Origin: an uncultured Collinsella sp.
GTDB taxonomy: Bacteria; Actinomycetota; Coriobacteriia; Coriobacteriales; Coriobacteriaceae
Length of the DNA stretch: 64,000 bases
Reading direction: 5' to 3'
Assembly (NCBI GenBank): GCA_900552385.1
Contig: URZI01000002.1
Coordinates: 124,001-188,000 of the forward strand
Part shown: piece by piece, positions 41,501-50,759 of the stretch
Position numbering within the stretch: position 1 is the first letter of the stretch
Layout of the letters: each line of letters begins with the position of its first letter
Program-made: the position numbers and the translations under genes
The notes under the pieces: generated by a model
What the model was told of the DNA's origin: nothing
What the model saw: the letters and a program-made list of their open reading frames with translations, nothing else
Databases searched by the model: none

Positions 41501-43681
41501 GTGAAGGATTCCGACCTCTCCACAACGGCTGCGCGCGACGCTGCCCGCATTGTCTGGTTTAAGCGCTACCCCGCCAAGCAGACGCTCATCGCATTTTTGC
41601 TCGCGCTGTTGGCGACCACGGCGTTTTCCATCGATCCCGCCCCGGTGTCGAGCAACGCAGTCTTGGCGATTGACCCCAAAGCCTCGGGCATGCTGTACGT
41701 GTGCTACGAGGTGCTCCTCTCGTTTGCCGGCCATACCGACGCGGTCATGCTGCTTGCGCTTGCCTGTCTGCTCACCTTGCCGTTTCGCTACGTGTTCTTT
41801 GGCCGTGGCGACACCTGGCGTCCATCGATCATTCTGCCGTCGCTGTTCTTCGCCATCTGCATGGTGTTCGGCCGCAGCTACGATCTCACCGACTCGGCCG
41901 AGATTGTCCTTGGCGACAAAGCCCGCATCATCTGCGCCTGGATTGGCGGCGCGGGCTGGATGCTCTTGGCGGTCGTTGCCTTCTACCTTGCCTTTGAGTG
42001 TCTAGATTGGCTGAGCTCCCGACGTATTCCGTTTTCCGAAGCGCACTTTGGCCGCGTATGGCGTGTGACTCACGCCGTGCTCTCGGTCCATCCCTTTGCC
42101 GGGCCCTTCCTGGTGCTTATGATCGCCTGGGCGCCCACGCTCGTCGCTTCGCTGCCTGGCCTTTTTATGGGAGATACGGGCGCGCAGATTCGCCAGTGGT
42201 TCAACTATCCTAACGGCACGAGCGACTACCTGCGTCTGCTCAATCCCAATGTGTTGCTCAACGGACATCATCCCGTAGTGCACACGGCCATTATCGGCTC
42301 GTGCGTTCAGCTGGGGCTTTCGCTCAACAGCGCCAACGCAGGTCTTGCCATCTACACCTGTGCTCAGTTCGTCATTACGGCCGCCTGCATGGCCTATTCC
42401 ATTTCGTCGCTGCGCAAACTGGGCGTGAGCCTGCCGGTTCGCGGTGCGATCCTGCTGTTCTTTGCGTTTATGCCGATGTTCTCTAACTACGCGGCGCTGC
42501 TCACCAAAGACGTGCTGTTTGCCGACGCGTTCTTGGTGCTGCTGGTACAGACCGTCAAGCTCGTTGCGTGTGGCTTGCCCCGTCGTGATGCCAATGTCGA
42601 GCGAGCGGGCGAGAAAGCCCCCGTGCTCTTTGCACGCCACGACTGGCTGCTGCTCGCTCTGGGTGCCATGGGTTCCACGTTTCTGCGCAACGGCGGCCTG
42701 GTGTTTCCCCTGGCGGCATGCGTAATCGCGGCGGCGTTTTGCGCATGGGACGCGCATACGGCTCGTCGTGCAGCCAAGCAGGCCGGTGCTGCGCCTTCGG
42801 GCGCCATCTCGCGCTTCCGCTGGGTGGGAGTTCTTGCGGTGCTTGCACTCTGCCTTGCCTCTAATATGTACTTCACCAAGGTCTTTATGCCGGCACACGA
42901 CATCACGCCTGGTTCCAAGCGCGAAATCCTTTCGATTCCGTTCCAGCAGACGGCTCGTTTTGTCCAAAAGCACGACGGCCTCAACTCGGGCGTCAACCCC
43001 ACGGTTAAGGAGGACGGCACCATCGTGGAGGCGCCCTGCGACGGTTTGGTGACCGACGAAGAGCGTGCCGTGATCGATCGCGTACTCAAGTACGAGAACC
43101 TGGGCCGCCGCTACAATCCCGACAAGTCCGATGCCGTCAAGAACTGCTTTAACGAGTACGCCTCGCAAGAGGACATCGATGCCTATTTTGAGGTATGGGC
43201 CCAGATGTTTAAGAGGGATCCCGAGTGCTATATTTCGGCGCTTATCAATAACTACTATGGTTATTTTTATCCGAGCACGCGCGATGCCTGGGTCTACAGC
43301 ACGGCGCGCAGTGCCGAGATTATGGCACGCCCCGATAATCTCAAGTACTTCGACTTCCATCCGGTCGATAGCAAGGTTGTGCGCTGGTGCGACCACCTGA
43401 TCAATCTGTACCGTGTAGCGGTGCAGCGCATCCCGGTTATTTCGCTCACCATGAGCTCGGCCACCTATGTGTGGATCATGATCGCCGTGGTGGTCTACCT
43501 GCTGCGTCGTCATTCATGGCGTGCGCTGGCGATCTGGGTGCCGCTGTTGGGCGTGCTTGCCGTGTGCCTGATTGGTCCGTGTAACGGATCGACCTACATG
43601 CGCTACCTGTATCCGGTCATCGCCTGCATGCCCTTCGCCATCGGCGCCACCGTCACCCGCAGCGACTTCCTCTGGTCCTAA
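41501..43681 (+). CDS. DUF6020 family polytopic membrane protein
   Basis: This 726-residue protein has about a dozen membrane segments and a large extracytoplasmic region (about residues 460-640, with charged and aromatic residues such as YGYFYPSTRDAW). This arrangement resembles GT-C type glycosyltransferases acting on lipid-linked sugars. I recognise it as DUF6020-like from the GDTGAQIRQWF and HHPVVHTAI patterns near residues 225-265. An acidic residue in the first external loop would be catalytic if it is a GT-C enzyme. The start is a GTG at 41501 after AAAGG. Confidence 0.68.
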   Translation: MKDSDLSTTAARDAARIVWFKRYPAKQTLIAFLLALLATTAFSIDPAPVSSNAVLAIDPKASGMLYVCYEVLLSFAGHTDAVMLLALACLLTLPFRYVFFGRGDTWRPSIILPSLFFAICMVFGRSYDLTDSAEIVLGDKARIICAWIGGAGWMLLAVVAFYLAFECLDWLSSRRIPFSEAHFGRVWRVTHAVLSVHPFAGPFLVLMIAWAPTLVASLPGLFMGDTGAQIRQWFNYPNGTSDYLRLLNPNVLLNGHHPVVHTAIIGSCVQLGLSLNSANAGLAIYTCAQFVITAACMAYSISSLRKLGVSLPVRGAILLFFAFMPMFSNYAALLTKDVLFADAFLVLLVQTVKLVACGLPRRDANVERAGEKAPVLFARHDWLLLALGAMGSTFLRNGGLVFPLAACVIAAAFCAWDAHTARRAAKQAGAAPSGAISRFRWVGVLAVLALCLASNMYFTKVFMPAHDITPGSKREILSIPFQQTARFVQKHDGLNSGVNPTVKEDGTIVEAPCDGLVTDEERAVIDRVLKYENLGRRYNPDKSDAVKNCFNEYASQEDIDAYFEVWAQMFKRDPECYISALINNYYGYFYPSTRDAWVYSTARSAEIMARPDNLKYFDFHPVDSKVVRWCDHLINLYRVAVQRIPVISLTMSSATYVWIMIAVVVYLLRRHSWRALAIWVPLLGVLAVCLIGPCNGSTYMRYLYPVIACMPFAIGATVTRSDFLWS

Positions 43682-43682
43682 C

Positions 43683-43715
43683 TTGGTGCATTGGGGTCAG
43701 GTTTCTTTGCACCAA
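43683..43715. repeat. REP-like palindrome, TTGGTGCA-arm type
   Basis: TTGGTGCA and TGCACCAA are perfect arms around TTGGGGTCAGGTTTCTT. The GGGGTCAGGTTTC core resembles elements known next to REP-associated transposases in other bacteria. It starts just after the DUF6020 stop codon. Confidence 0.75.
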
Positions 43716-43845
43716 AGGGGACATCATCACGACGCCTTCATTTTGGGGTTTATCTCGCAGGCCAGTAGGTATATCATAACGACGTTTGTTTATATTGCCC
43801 GAGCATCTGCGCTGGGCTTTAGGTCGAAACCGATAGGAGACACGT

Positions 43846-44652
43846 ATGTCCGGACACTCTAAGTGGGCCACAACCAAGCATCGTAAGGGCGCGCAGGACG
43901 CCAAGCGTTCCGCCCTCTTCTCCAAGCTCAGCCGCAACATCACCGTTGCTGCCCGTCTCGGCGGTGACCCGCTGCCCGAGAACAACGCCAGCCTCGCCGC
44001 TGCTGTTGCCAAGGCCAAGGCTCAGTCCATGCCTAAGGACAAGATCAAGTCCGCTATCGACAAGGCTTTTGGTTCGGGTGCCGATGCCGCCGTCTACGAG
44101 AACATCGTGTACGAGGGCTACGGTCCCGCCGGTGTCGCCGTCTACGTCGACTGCCTGACCGACAACCGCAACCGTACCGCCGCTGATGTCCGTTCCGCCT
44201 TCTCCCACGCTGGTGGCAACCTGGGCACCTCCGGCTCCGTCGCCTTCCAGTTTGAGCGTAAGGGCCAGATCGTCGTCGCCAAGGAGATCCTGGACGAGAA
44301 CGCCAAGAAGGAGACCATGATCGCCAACGGTGCTGCCGGTGACGAGGATGAGTTCATGATGGCCATCGCCGAGGCCGGTGGCGAGGACTACGAGGATGCC
44401 GGCGAGGAGTGGATCGTCTGGACTACTGCCAACGAGGTCATGGCTGTCTCCAAGGCGCTCGAGGAGCAGGGCGTCCAGGTCAAGGGCTCCGAGACCACCA
44501 TGGTCCCGACCACCCCGACCGAGGTCTCCGGCGCCGACGCCAAGAAGGTTCAGCGCCTCATCGACCGTCTTGAGGAGCTCGACGACGTCCAGGATGTTTA
44601 CAGCACCATGGACATGACCGACGAGGTCATCGCTGCCCTCGAGGAGGAGTAG
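43846..44652 (+). CDS. yebC: YebC/PmpR family protein
   Basis: This 268-residue protein belongs to the widely conserved YebC/TACO1 family, linked to transcription control and to relief of ribosome stalling. The N-terminus MSGHSKWATTKHRKGAQDAKR is diagnostic, followed by ARLGGDPLPENNASL and YEGYGPAGVA. It is slightly longer than the usual 240-250 residues because of an acidic insertion near residues 165-185. It is monocistronic with a terminator downstream. Confidence 0.94.
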   Translation: MSGHSKWATTKHRKGAQDAKRSALFSKLSRNITVAARLGGDPLPENNASLAAAVAKAKAQSMPKDKIKSAIDKAFGSGADAAVYENIVYEGYGPAGVAVYVDCLTDNRNRTAADVRSAFSHAGGNLGTSGSVAFQFERKGQIVVAKEILDENAKKETMIANGAAGDEDEFMMAIAEAGGEDYEDAGEEWIVWTTANEVMAVSKALEEQGVQVKGSETTMVPTTPTEVSGADAKKVQRLIDRLEELDDVQDVYSTMDMTDEVIAALEEE

Positions 44653-44721
44653 CGCCCGCACGGGTTAAGCCGTGCATATCTGGGCATAATGAAGCGAGCA
44701 TGCAAGCCTCGTGGAATAGAT

Positions 44722-44764
44722 GAGCCGGATCCGCGTGCGTAGAGCACCGGACCCGGCTCTTTTA
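44722..44764 (+). terminator. Rho-independent terminator of yebC
   Basis: GAGCCGG pairs with CCGGCTC, with an additional inner TCCG/CGGA stem, followed by TTTTA. Confidence 0.82.
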
Positions 44765-44818
44765 TAATGATGCGAACCGTTTTGCATTTCGAGAGCCGAG
44801 ATTTGAAGGGAGCGCCAC

Positions 44819-45364
44819 GTGCGCGTACTCAAACGAGCCCTAGCGATTGTGTATCTTGCCGCCGCCATCGTGGCGCTGGGTACGCTTGTCTGCCAGTTTT
44901 GGGGGCCGTATACGTATCGCTTTATGCTGCTGATGCGCGACCCCATGCCGCGCATTGTCGTGACGGCATGCGGCGGAGTTGTGGCGATCGGCGTGCTGGT
45001 AAGCTTCTTTCGCCTGATGTTTGCTCGTCGCGAGCCGTCCTGCGTGCATCCGGCGGGGGAGCGCAATATCGAGGTCACGCTCGCGGCGCTTTCTTCGTGT
45101 GCCAGGGCTGCTGCCGAGCGCGACGACCGCGTGATGGTCGAGCATGTCGAGGCCCGCGTCCAAGGCTCCGATGATTCGCACGTCCGATTTAAGGTCGAGG
45201 CTATCGCGCTTGACGATAAGGACGTGGCATCTCTGGCTACCGCGATGCAGCAGCGCATCGAGGAAGCTTGCGACACCATGCTCGGCACGCCGGGTACGAC
45301 CACGCGCGTCCGTTTTTTGCCGTCCAAGACTACCGTCCAGACCGTGGAGGTTTCCGGTGAGTGA
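44819..45364 (+). CDS. amaP: Alkaline shock response membrane anchor protein (AmaP-like)
   Basis: The 181-residue protein has two N-terminal membrane segments (about 5-30 and 45-65) and a cytoplasmic alpha/beta domain. This is the layout of AmaP, which anchors Asp23 to the membrane in staphylococci. Position supports the call: it is followed by a DUF2273 gene and an Asp23 gene. The start is a GTG at 44819 after GAAGGGAG. The 8-base overlap with the next gene indicates coupling. Confidence 0.75.
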   Translation: MRVLKRALAIVYLAAAIVALGTLVCQFWGPYTYRFMLLMRDPMPRIVVTACGGVVAIGVLVSFFRLMFARREPSCVHPAGERNIEVTLAALSSCARAAAERDDRVMVEHVEARVQGSDDSHVRFKVEAIALDDKDVASLATAMQQRIEEACDTMLGTPGTTTRVRFLPSKTTVQTVEVSGE

Positions 45365-45734
45365 TACCAATCAAGATAAGACCGCTCGTACGCCGCGCCT
45401 GACGATTGACCAGAGCGCTGTGCCGGCGAGCGAACCTGTTGATTCCAAAGCAGAGGCAGCCGAGTTACAAGACGCGGCAGCCGCGGATTTTGACGAGGCT
45501 ATGGGTCTCATCAAGGGTACGGGCGCTGCCATCTGGAGCTATGCTGTGCGTCATCCCAACACCACGCTCGGTGCCGTCGCTGGCTTTATCCTCGCCGTGT
45601 TGGTGCTCACGCTCGGCCTGTGGGACACGCTCGTCATTGCATTCTTCGTGCTGATCGGCGCCGTGATCGGCCAAATTCGCGACGGCGAGAACGGGATCGT
45701 CAACTTCTTCGGCCGTCTGTTTAGCGGCCGCTAA
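45357..45734 (+). CDS. DUF2273 small membrane protein
   Basis: The 125-residue product has an acidic, disordered N-terminus (1-60) and a pair of hydrophobic segments (about 70-110) ending with GQIRDGENGIVNFFGRLF, typical of DUF2273 proteins that accompany AmaP and Asp23. The GTG start at 45357 lies inside the end of the amaP gene, with GGAGG seven bases upstream. Confidence 0.8.
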   Translation: MSDTNQDKTARTPRLTIDQSAVPASEPVDSKAEAAELQDAAAADFDEAMGLIKGTGAAIWSYAVRHPNTTLGAVAGFILAVLVLTLGLWDTLVIAFFVLIGAVIGQIRDGENGIVNFFGRLFSGR

Positions 45735-45778
45735 TATGTATTCGACTGTCGCATCTGCGGCAGGCATAAGGAGGAACC

Positions 45779-46300
45779 ATGGCTTTTAATACGAAGGTCG
45801 ATGTAGCCGATACCGAGCTCGAGGAGAATGAGGCGGCCGTCGCCGAAGCCGAGGATGTGACGCTCGAGGATGAGGCGCTCGTCGAGGCCGAGTTCGCCGA
45901 TGACGCGGACGAGGATGATGAGGAAACAGACGAGTCCGAGGACTCGCTGACCTATTCCAACGGTGTGATCGAGAAGATCGTCGCCATGGCCACCCGCGAG
46001 GTGCCGCACGTCCTGGGCATGAAGGGTAACCTTATGCACTTTGTGCAGGAGCAGTTTGGTGCCGAGAACCTGACCAAGGGCGTGACGGTCGAGGTCACCG
46101 ACGACAACCGCGTGGTCGTCAACATCTCGGTCATCATCGAGTACGGTGCCTATGCGCCTGCGATCTTTGACGACGTTAAGGCGCGCGTCACCGAGCGTCT
46201 GGCCGCGATGACCGGCCTTGAGGTGGCAGGCGTCAACCTGCGCATCGGGGATGTCATCACCCCCGAGGAGTACGAGCATCGCACCAGCCAGCACGAGTAA
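45779..46300 (+). CDS. Asp23/Gls24 family envelope stress protein
   Basis: This 173-residue cytoplasmic protein has a long acidic N-terminal stretch (1-58) not usual in staphylococcal Asp23. The Asp23 domain follows from SNGVIEKIVAMATREV to MTGLEVAGVNLRIGDV. Family members form membrane-associated assemblies through AmaP and respond to cell-wall stress. It is the third gene of the amaP-DUF2273-asp23 unit; AAGGAGG precedes the ATG. Confidence 0.88.
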   Translation: MAFNTKVDVADTELEENEAAVAEAEDVTLEDEALVEAEFADDADEDDEETDESEDSLTYSNGVIEKIVAMATREVPHVLGMKGNLMHFVQEQFGAENLTKGVTVEVTDDNRVVVNISVIIEYGAYAPAIFDDVKARVTERLAAMTGLEVAGVNLRIGDVITPEEYEHRTSQHE

Positions 46301-46338
46301 CCTACCAAATAGGGATAGGTTTGTTTCGATAGGTTTTA
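46299..46338. repeat. REP-like palindrome, degenerate CCTACC-arm copy
   Basis: AACCTACCAAA and TTTCGATAGGTTT surround AGGGATAGG. It abuts the Asp23 stop codon. Confidence 0.55.
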
Positions 46339-46352
46339 CCTGCGAAAACGCT

Positions 46353-46393
46353 AAACGGTCGACCGCGCAAGCAAAAGTGCGGTCGACCGTTTT
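46353..46393 (+). terminator. Terminator of the Asp23 operon
   Basis: AAACGGTCGACCGC pairs with GCGGTCGACCGTTT around a 12-base loop, followed by TTC. Confidence 0.87.
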
Positions 46394-46507
46394 CTATATG
46401 CCCCCGACGCAGGCATACCGCTCGTCTAACTAAGGGTTGCAATCTTCGCGTTCCGCGTTACCCTAATGGGCGCATTGTTTCCAAATTGTTAACGAGGGGT
46501 TGCCGTA

Positions 46508-47530
46508 ATGGCCGACGAACACGAGACCGAAAGCAAGGCATGGGCGATTGAAGCCGCTGCGGCAGAGGCGGCGTCGCGTGCCGCCGAGGAGATGCATCGT
46601 CCTCCGGTGGTGCCGATGGAGCGCGTTGTCGGTCGCGAGGATATCGAACGTGGCGAGCGCGCCGGCCGCAAGCGCAGCCAGGAGCCAGGCTTTCCGCGCT
46701 TTTTTGCCGAGCTCAATCTGGGCCTGATCCTCACGGCGTTCGCCATCGTGGCCTTTAAAACTCCCAATCACTTTGCCTTCGGCGGCACCTCGGGCGTGTC
46801 GGTCATTCTTTCCACGCTGTTCCCGACTCTGCCCGTCGGCGTCTTCATGTGGATTATCAACGCGGTTCTCGTCGTTTTGGGCTTTATCTTTTTGGAGCGC
46901 AAGGCGATTCTTTGGAGCGTCTTCGCCTCGTTTGCGCTGTCCGCCTACGTCTCGCTGTTTGAGCTCTTCATTCCGACCGATGTCTCTCTGACGGGTGATA
47001 TGTGGCTCGACCTGTGCTTTGCCGTCATCTTGCCGGCGCTCGGCAGTGCCATCGTCTTTGACATCGGCGCCTCGACGGGTGGCACGGACATTCTCGCTAT
47101 GATCCTCGAGCGCCGCACGACGCTCGAGATTGGCCGCGCGCTGCTGTTGGTTGATATCGGCATCGTGGCCATCGCGGCCTTTTTGTATGGCCCGCGTGTC
47201 GGTCTGTATTGTGTGCTCGGCCTGTTTGCCAAGACGCTTGTGGTCGACAAAGCCATTGAGAGCATTCACCTGCGCAAAGTCTGCACGGTCATTTGCTCCG
47301 AGCCCCTTAAGGTCGAGGAGTTTATCGTCAAGCATCTCAACCGTACGGCGACCATCAGTCGCGGCTACGGTGCCTTCTCGGGCAAGTGCGTGACGGTGAT
47401 CATGAGCGTGCTGAGCCGTCGCGAGGCCGTGCAACTGCGCCGCTATGCGCGCGAGGTCGATCCGGGTGCCTTTATCACGATTGTCGACAGCTCCGAGATC
47501 GTCGGCAAGGGCTTCCGCGGAACGAACTAG
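46508..47530 (+). CDS. YitT family membrane protein
   Basis: This 340-residue protein has a charged cytoplasmic N-terminus (1-65), a membrane domain of about five or six segments (GGTSGVSVIL and STGGTDILAMIL are the family's paired motifs), and a C-terminal DUF2179 domain (about 255-335) that forms a ligand-binding ACT-like fold in relatives. The transported substrate is unknown. The N-terminus is longer than in most YitT proteins and Glu/Ala-rich. Confidence 0.85.
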   Translation: MADEHETESKAWAIEAAAAEAASRAAEEMHRPPVVPMERVVGREDIERGERAGRKRSQEPGFPRFFAELNLGLILTAFAIVAFKTPNHFAFGGTSGVSVILSTLFPTLPVGVFMWIINAVLVVLGFIFLERKAILWSVFASFALSAYVSLFELFIPTDVSLTGDMWLDLCFAVILPALGSAIVFDIGASTGGTDILAMILERRTTLEIGRALLLVDIGIVAIAAFLYGPRVGLYCVLGLFAKTLVVDKAIESIHLRKVCTVICSEPLKVEEFIVKHLNRTATISRGYGAFSGKCVTVIMSVLSRREAVQLRRYAREVDPGAFITIVDSSEIVGKGFRGTN

Positions 47531-47679
47531 CACAGACGTATTCAACGAACCGCCTGCTGGCGCCGTGTACCTTGCAAATCGGTCATCTTTGAGTATTTGA
47601 CCCCACATTGGGCAATAATGATGCTAAAGACAACGTTTGCGATCCAGGTGATTCGTTCAAGATACGAAGGGATGATTCT

Positions 47680-48993
47680 ATGTTCTGCTCGCAGTGTGGC
47701 GCCCCCATGGGCGATAACGATAAGTTCTGCGGCGTGTGTGGTGCTCCTAATGCCGGTGCCTCTGGCCCCGCTCCCCAGGGACAGCCTCAGCCCCAGCAGT
47801 TTGTTCCGCAACCGCCCGTGGCGAATGCGCCAAAGGGCTGTGTGGCTCAGGCGTTCCAAGATATGACCAAGACTCCAGGTGTGCTTCAGCGTGTATGCCA
47901 AATCGCGTTTTTGCCGGCGCTGATTTGCGTTGTGTCGGTGCTCGTGTTGTTTATTCCCGTTATTGGCGGCATTGCGGCTGCCATCGGCTTTTTGGCAGCT
48001 TGCATTGCGAGCGTGTGTGGTTCCGGCTTTGGTATCGAGTGGGGTCGCGATCTGTCGCTCAAGGTTGATGACGGTATGGATCGTCCACTCATGCGTTCCA
48101 CGTCGTTTGGCCTCGGAGTCTTTTCGAGCGTTATCTCGGTCGTACTCGAGGTTATCGCTGCCATTCCCGTGATCGGTGTAGTGCTTTCGCTGGTGGAGGG
48201 CGTGGTAATTGGCGCCGCGGGCTCGTATTCTTATTACGGCTCTTATGCACTCGAGGCTGCGCTGTTCGGTTCGCTCGGCCTGCTTGTCCTGGCGCTAATT
48301 GCCTCGGCGATTCTGGGTGTCTTCTTTAAGATGTTCGCCGACATCGCCGTGATGCACTTTGCGGTGACCGGTCGCGTCGAGAGCGCGTTTTCGCTCGATA
48401 AGGTCTGGGCGGCGTTTAAGCACAACAAGACCAAGCTGTTCTGGGCTTCGTTCCTTCCTGAGTTTTTGACGGGCCTGGTCGCCAACGTTGTCACATGGAT
48501 CTTGACGGTCGTCTTTGGCGCCATTGCCTCTGTCGGTATGTATAGCTACTACTATCGTCCTACGGGTATTGAGGCAATTGTTACCGGCGGTGGCGTCACG
48601 CTCGCGCTGTTCTTGGTGCTGGTCGCTTTTGTCACCGTATTTCTTACGGTCTTTGGCAAGATGCTCAAGCACCGTGCCGTTGGCTATTGGGCCGCACGCT
48701 ATGCAAGCGAGTGGGCCGATGAGGATAAGGACGACGTCCTGACTTTTGTGTTGCCCTTCGAGAAGAAGTCCGCTGCTTCGGGTTACAGTGCTCCGGATGT
48801 CGCGCCTGAGCCCGAGCCCGAGTCCGAGCCGGCACCTGCACCTGAGACTGCGCCTGTGCCTGAGCCGGAGCCCGAGCCTGAACCGGCGCCCGAGCCTGAA
48901 CCGGCATCTGAGCCCGAGCCTGCGCCTGAGCCGGCACCTGCACCTGAGTCGGCGTCCGAGCCAAGCTCCGACGAGGAACCTCAGGACGAGTAG
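47680..48993 (+). CDS. Zinc-ribbon membrane protein with Pro-Glu-Ala tail (DUF4013-like)
   Basis: The 437-residue protein starts with a zinc ribbon (MFCSQCGAPMGDNDKFCGVC), then a Pro/Gln linker, a DUF4013-like membrane domain with about six segments (residues 70-345), and a low-complexity tail of alternating Pro-Glu-Pro-Ala repeats from about 370 to the end. The function is unknown. The frame is open upstream to 47608, but the zinc-ribbon ATG at 47680 is the natural start. The tail's short periodic repeat may vary in length between strains. Confidence 0.72.
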   Translation: MFCSQCGAPMGDNDKFCGVCGAPNAGASGPAPQGQPQPQQFVPQPPVANAPKGCVAQAFQDMTKTPGVLQRVCQIAFLPALICVVSVLVLFIPVIGGIAAAIGFLAACIASVCGSGFGIEWGRDLSLKVDDGMDRPLMRSTSFGLGVFSSVISVVLEVIAAIPVIGVVLSLVEGVVIGAAGSYSYYGSYALEAALFGSLGLLVLALIASAILGVFFKMFADIAVMHFAVTGRVESAFSLDKVWAAFKHNKTKLFWASFLPEFLTGLVANVVTWILTVVFGAIASVGMYSYYYRPTGIEAIVTGGGVTLALFLVLVAFVTVFLTVFGKMLKHRAVGYWAARYASEWADEDKDDVLTFVLPFEKKSAASGYSAPDVAPEPEPESEPAPAPETAPVPEPEPEPEPAPEPEPASEPEPAPEPAPAPESASEPSSDEEPQDE

Positions 48994-49052
48994 CCATGCC
49001 GTCTGCCATTTGGGGACGGGGTAGAAATAGTAGAAATAGCGCTTGAAGAATG

Positions 49053-49090
49053 AGCGGGGGCGGACGTGTCGAAACGTCCGCCCCCGCTTT
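49053..49090. terminator. Bidirectional terminator between convergent genes
   Basis: AGCGGGGGCGGACGT pairs with ACGTCCGCCCCCGCT around a 6-base loop, followed by TT on the plus strand. It serves the zinc-ribbon gene and the leftward M20 gene. Confidence 0.85.
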
Positions 49091-49133
49091 GACATCGCGA
49101 TGTGGCTATGACTGCGAGATGCCACCGAATCGA

Positions 49134-50597
49134 TTACTCGTCGTGCTTCTCCTCACGGCGTGCAGCAGCGCGTGCGTCGTGGATGCCCTTGATCGCGGCA
49201 TGGCGAGCCGTTCGGGCATCATGGATGGCGTCGCGAGCCTCGGCGGTCGTCGCCTTGGCAGAGCGCAACTTGGCGGCCAGATCGGGGTTGGTTTCGGCGA
49301 CCGCGGTAATCGCGGGGCCGTCGAGCTCCTCTTGCGTGGGCTCGGCCAAAAAGTCGATAGCATACTGGGCGGCCACCATGGAGCCCTTGGCCAGCACGCT
49401 CTCGTCGATCTTGTAGAAGCAGGAATGTTGGGCGTACGTGGCGCCAATCTTGGGGTTGCGCGTACCTACAAAGGCGAGCACGCCCGGTACGCGACGCAGG
49501 TACTCCGAAAAATCCTCGCCCGAAAGCGTGCCGCGATAATGGCCTTGGCCGGTGGGGCCCAGGCACTTGATTACAGCCTGACGGCAGCGCTCGCTCGAGG
49601 CGGCGTCGTTTTCGACCTTGTAGTTGGCGATGGTGTAGTCGGTGAGCTCTGCCTCGGCGCCCAGAGCTGCCGCGGTATGCTCCACGATGCGGCGCATGAG
49701 CTCCAGCATTTCCTCGTGGGTCGAATCGCCGTAGGTGCGCACTGTGCCGGCGAGGTAGGCCGTGCCGGCGATAACGTTGCGCGCGGTGCCGCCGTGCAGC
49801 TCGCCGACGGTGATGACAGCCGGCTCGTAGGGGCTGATCTCACGCGAAACGATGGTCTGCAGGGCGTTGACGATCTCGGCGGCCACCATAACGGCGTCGT
49901 GACCGCGCTGGGGCATGGCGCCGTGGCACGAGGTGCCGCGTACGTCGATACGGAACCAGTCGGTATTGGCCATGCGCGGTCCGGGCTCGCAGCTCACGGT
50001 GCCGGCGTCAACCTCGCTCCAGATATGCGCGGCGTAGGCGCCATCGACGCCGTCGAGCACACCCGTGCCGATCATGAGCTTGGCGCCCTGGCCGTTTTCC
50101 TCGCTGGGCTGGAAGACGATGCGGACTTCGCCGTGGATGTCGTCGGTCATATGGCGCAGGATCTGCAGCGTGCCGAGCATCATGGCGATATGGCAGTCGT
50201 GGCCGCAGGCGTGCATGCAGCCCTCGTTGACGCTGGCGAACTCCTCGCCGGTCTGCTCGGTGACGGGCAGGGCATCGATGTCGGCGCGCAGCAGGATGCG
50301 GCGGCGTGGCGTGCCGTCCTCGCGGTAGGCATCCGGCGCGGTGCCGCGAAGGGTCGCCACAAGGCCCGTCTTAAGGGGACGCTCGTAGGGGATATTCATG
50401 GCGTCAAGCTGGTTGGCGATGTCGGAGGTCGTGCGCTCCTCGGCGAGGCTCAGCTCCGGGTGCTTATGGAAGTGGCGGCGCTGCTTGATGATATAGGGCT
50501 CAAACTCGGTAGCGATATCTTTGATGGCTGCGGTGACGTCGTCAGCCGCGCGAGCCTCGGTCGCCGCCATAATCTGCTGTGCCTTGGTCTTCGTCAT
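49134..50597 (-). CDS. M20 family amidohydrolase/peptidase
   Basis: This 487-residue cytoplasmic metallohydrolase of the aminoacylase/N-acyl-amino-acid amidohydrolase group removes acyl groups from amino acids. HFHKHPELS, RADIDALPV, CMHACGHDCH and QPSEENGQGA carry the usual metal-binding and catalytic residues. A dimerisation domain begins near residue 195. The final 60 residues form a helical, Ala/Arg-rich extension absent from most relatives. The ATG at 50597 follows AAGGAG. It is divergent from the YtcJ-like gene. Confidence 0.9.
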   Translation of the reverse strand: MTKTKAQQIMAATEARAADDVTAAIKDIATEFEPYIIKQRRHFHKHPELSLAEERTTSDIANQLDAMNIPYERPLKTGLVATLRGTAPDAYREDGTPRRRILLRADIDALPVTEQTGEEFASVNEGCMHACGHDCHIAMMLGTLQILRHMTDDIHGEVRIVFQPSEENGQGAKLMIGTGVLDGVDGAYAAHIWSEVDAGTVSCEPGPRMANTDWFRIDVRGTSCHGAMPQRGHDAVMVAAEIVNALQTIVSREISPYEPAVITVGELHGGTARNVIAGTAYLAGTVRTYGDSTHEEMLELMRRIVEHTAAALGAEAELTDYTIANYKVENDAASSERCRQAVIKCLGPTGQGHYRGTLSGEDFSEYLRRVPGVLAFVGTRNPKIGATYAQHSCFYKIDESVLAKGSMVAAQYAIDFLAEPTQEELDGPAITAVAETNPDLAAKLRSAKATTAEARDAIHDARTARHAAIKGIHDARAAARREEKHDE

Positions 50598-50759
50598 GGT
50601 CGATTTGCTCCTTGCTGGGTTGATCGCAAAATCGTACAGGCTCTCTCCAGTATGCCACCTGCCGCTAGGGCTGGTAAAGTTGCCGTTTGCCGCTTGGGGT
50701 TTTGTTACAAGGGCGGGGGAGTACACTCGGGGGTGTTGAATTTCCTGCCAGAGATGGGG

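Noticed and set aside
48780..48990. Cell-wall anchoring signal in the Pro-Glu tail of the zinc-ribbon protein
   Set aside because: There is no LPxTG motif or terminal hydrophobic segment, and the tail simply ends in acidic residues.
49050..50759. N-terminal extension of the YtcJ-like amidohydrolase by over 500 codons
   Set aside because: The frame stays open but lies antisense to the M20 hydrolase, which has clear catalytic motifs and its own ribosome site. The amidohydrolase is complete from about 50760.
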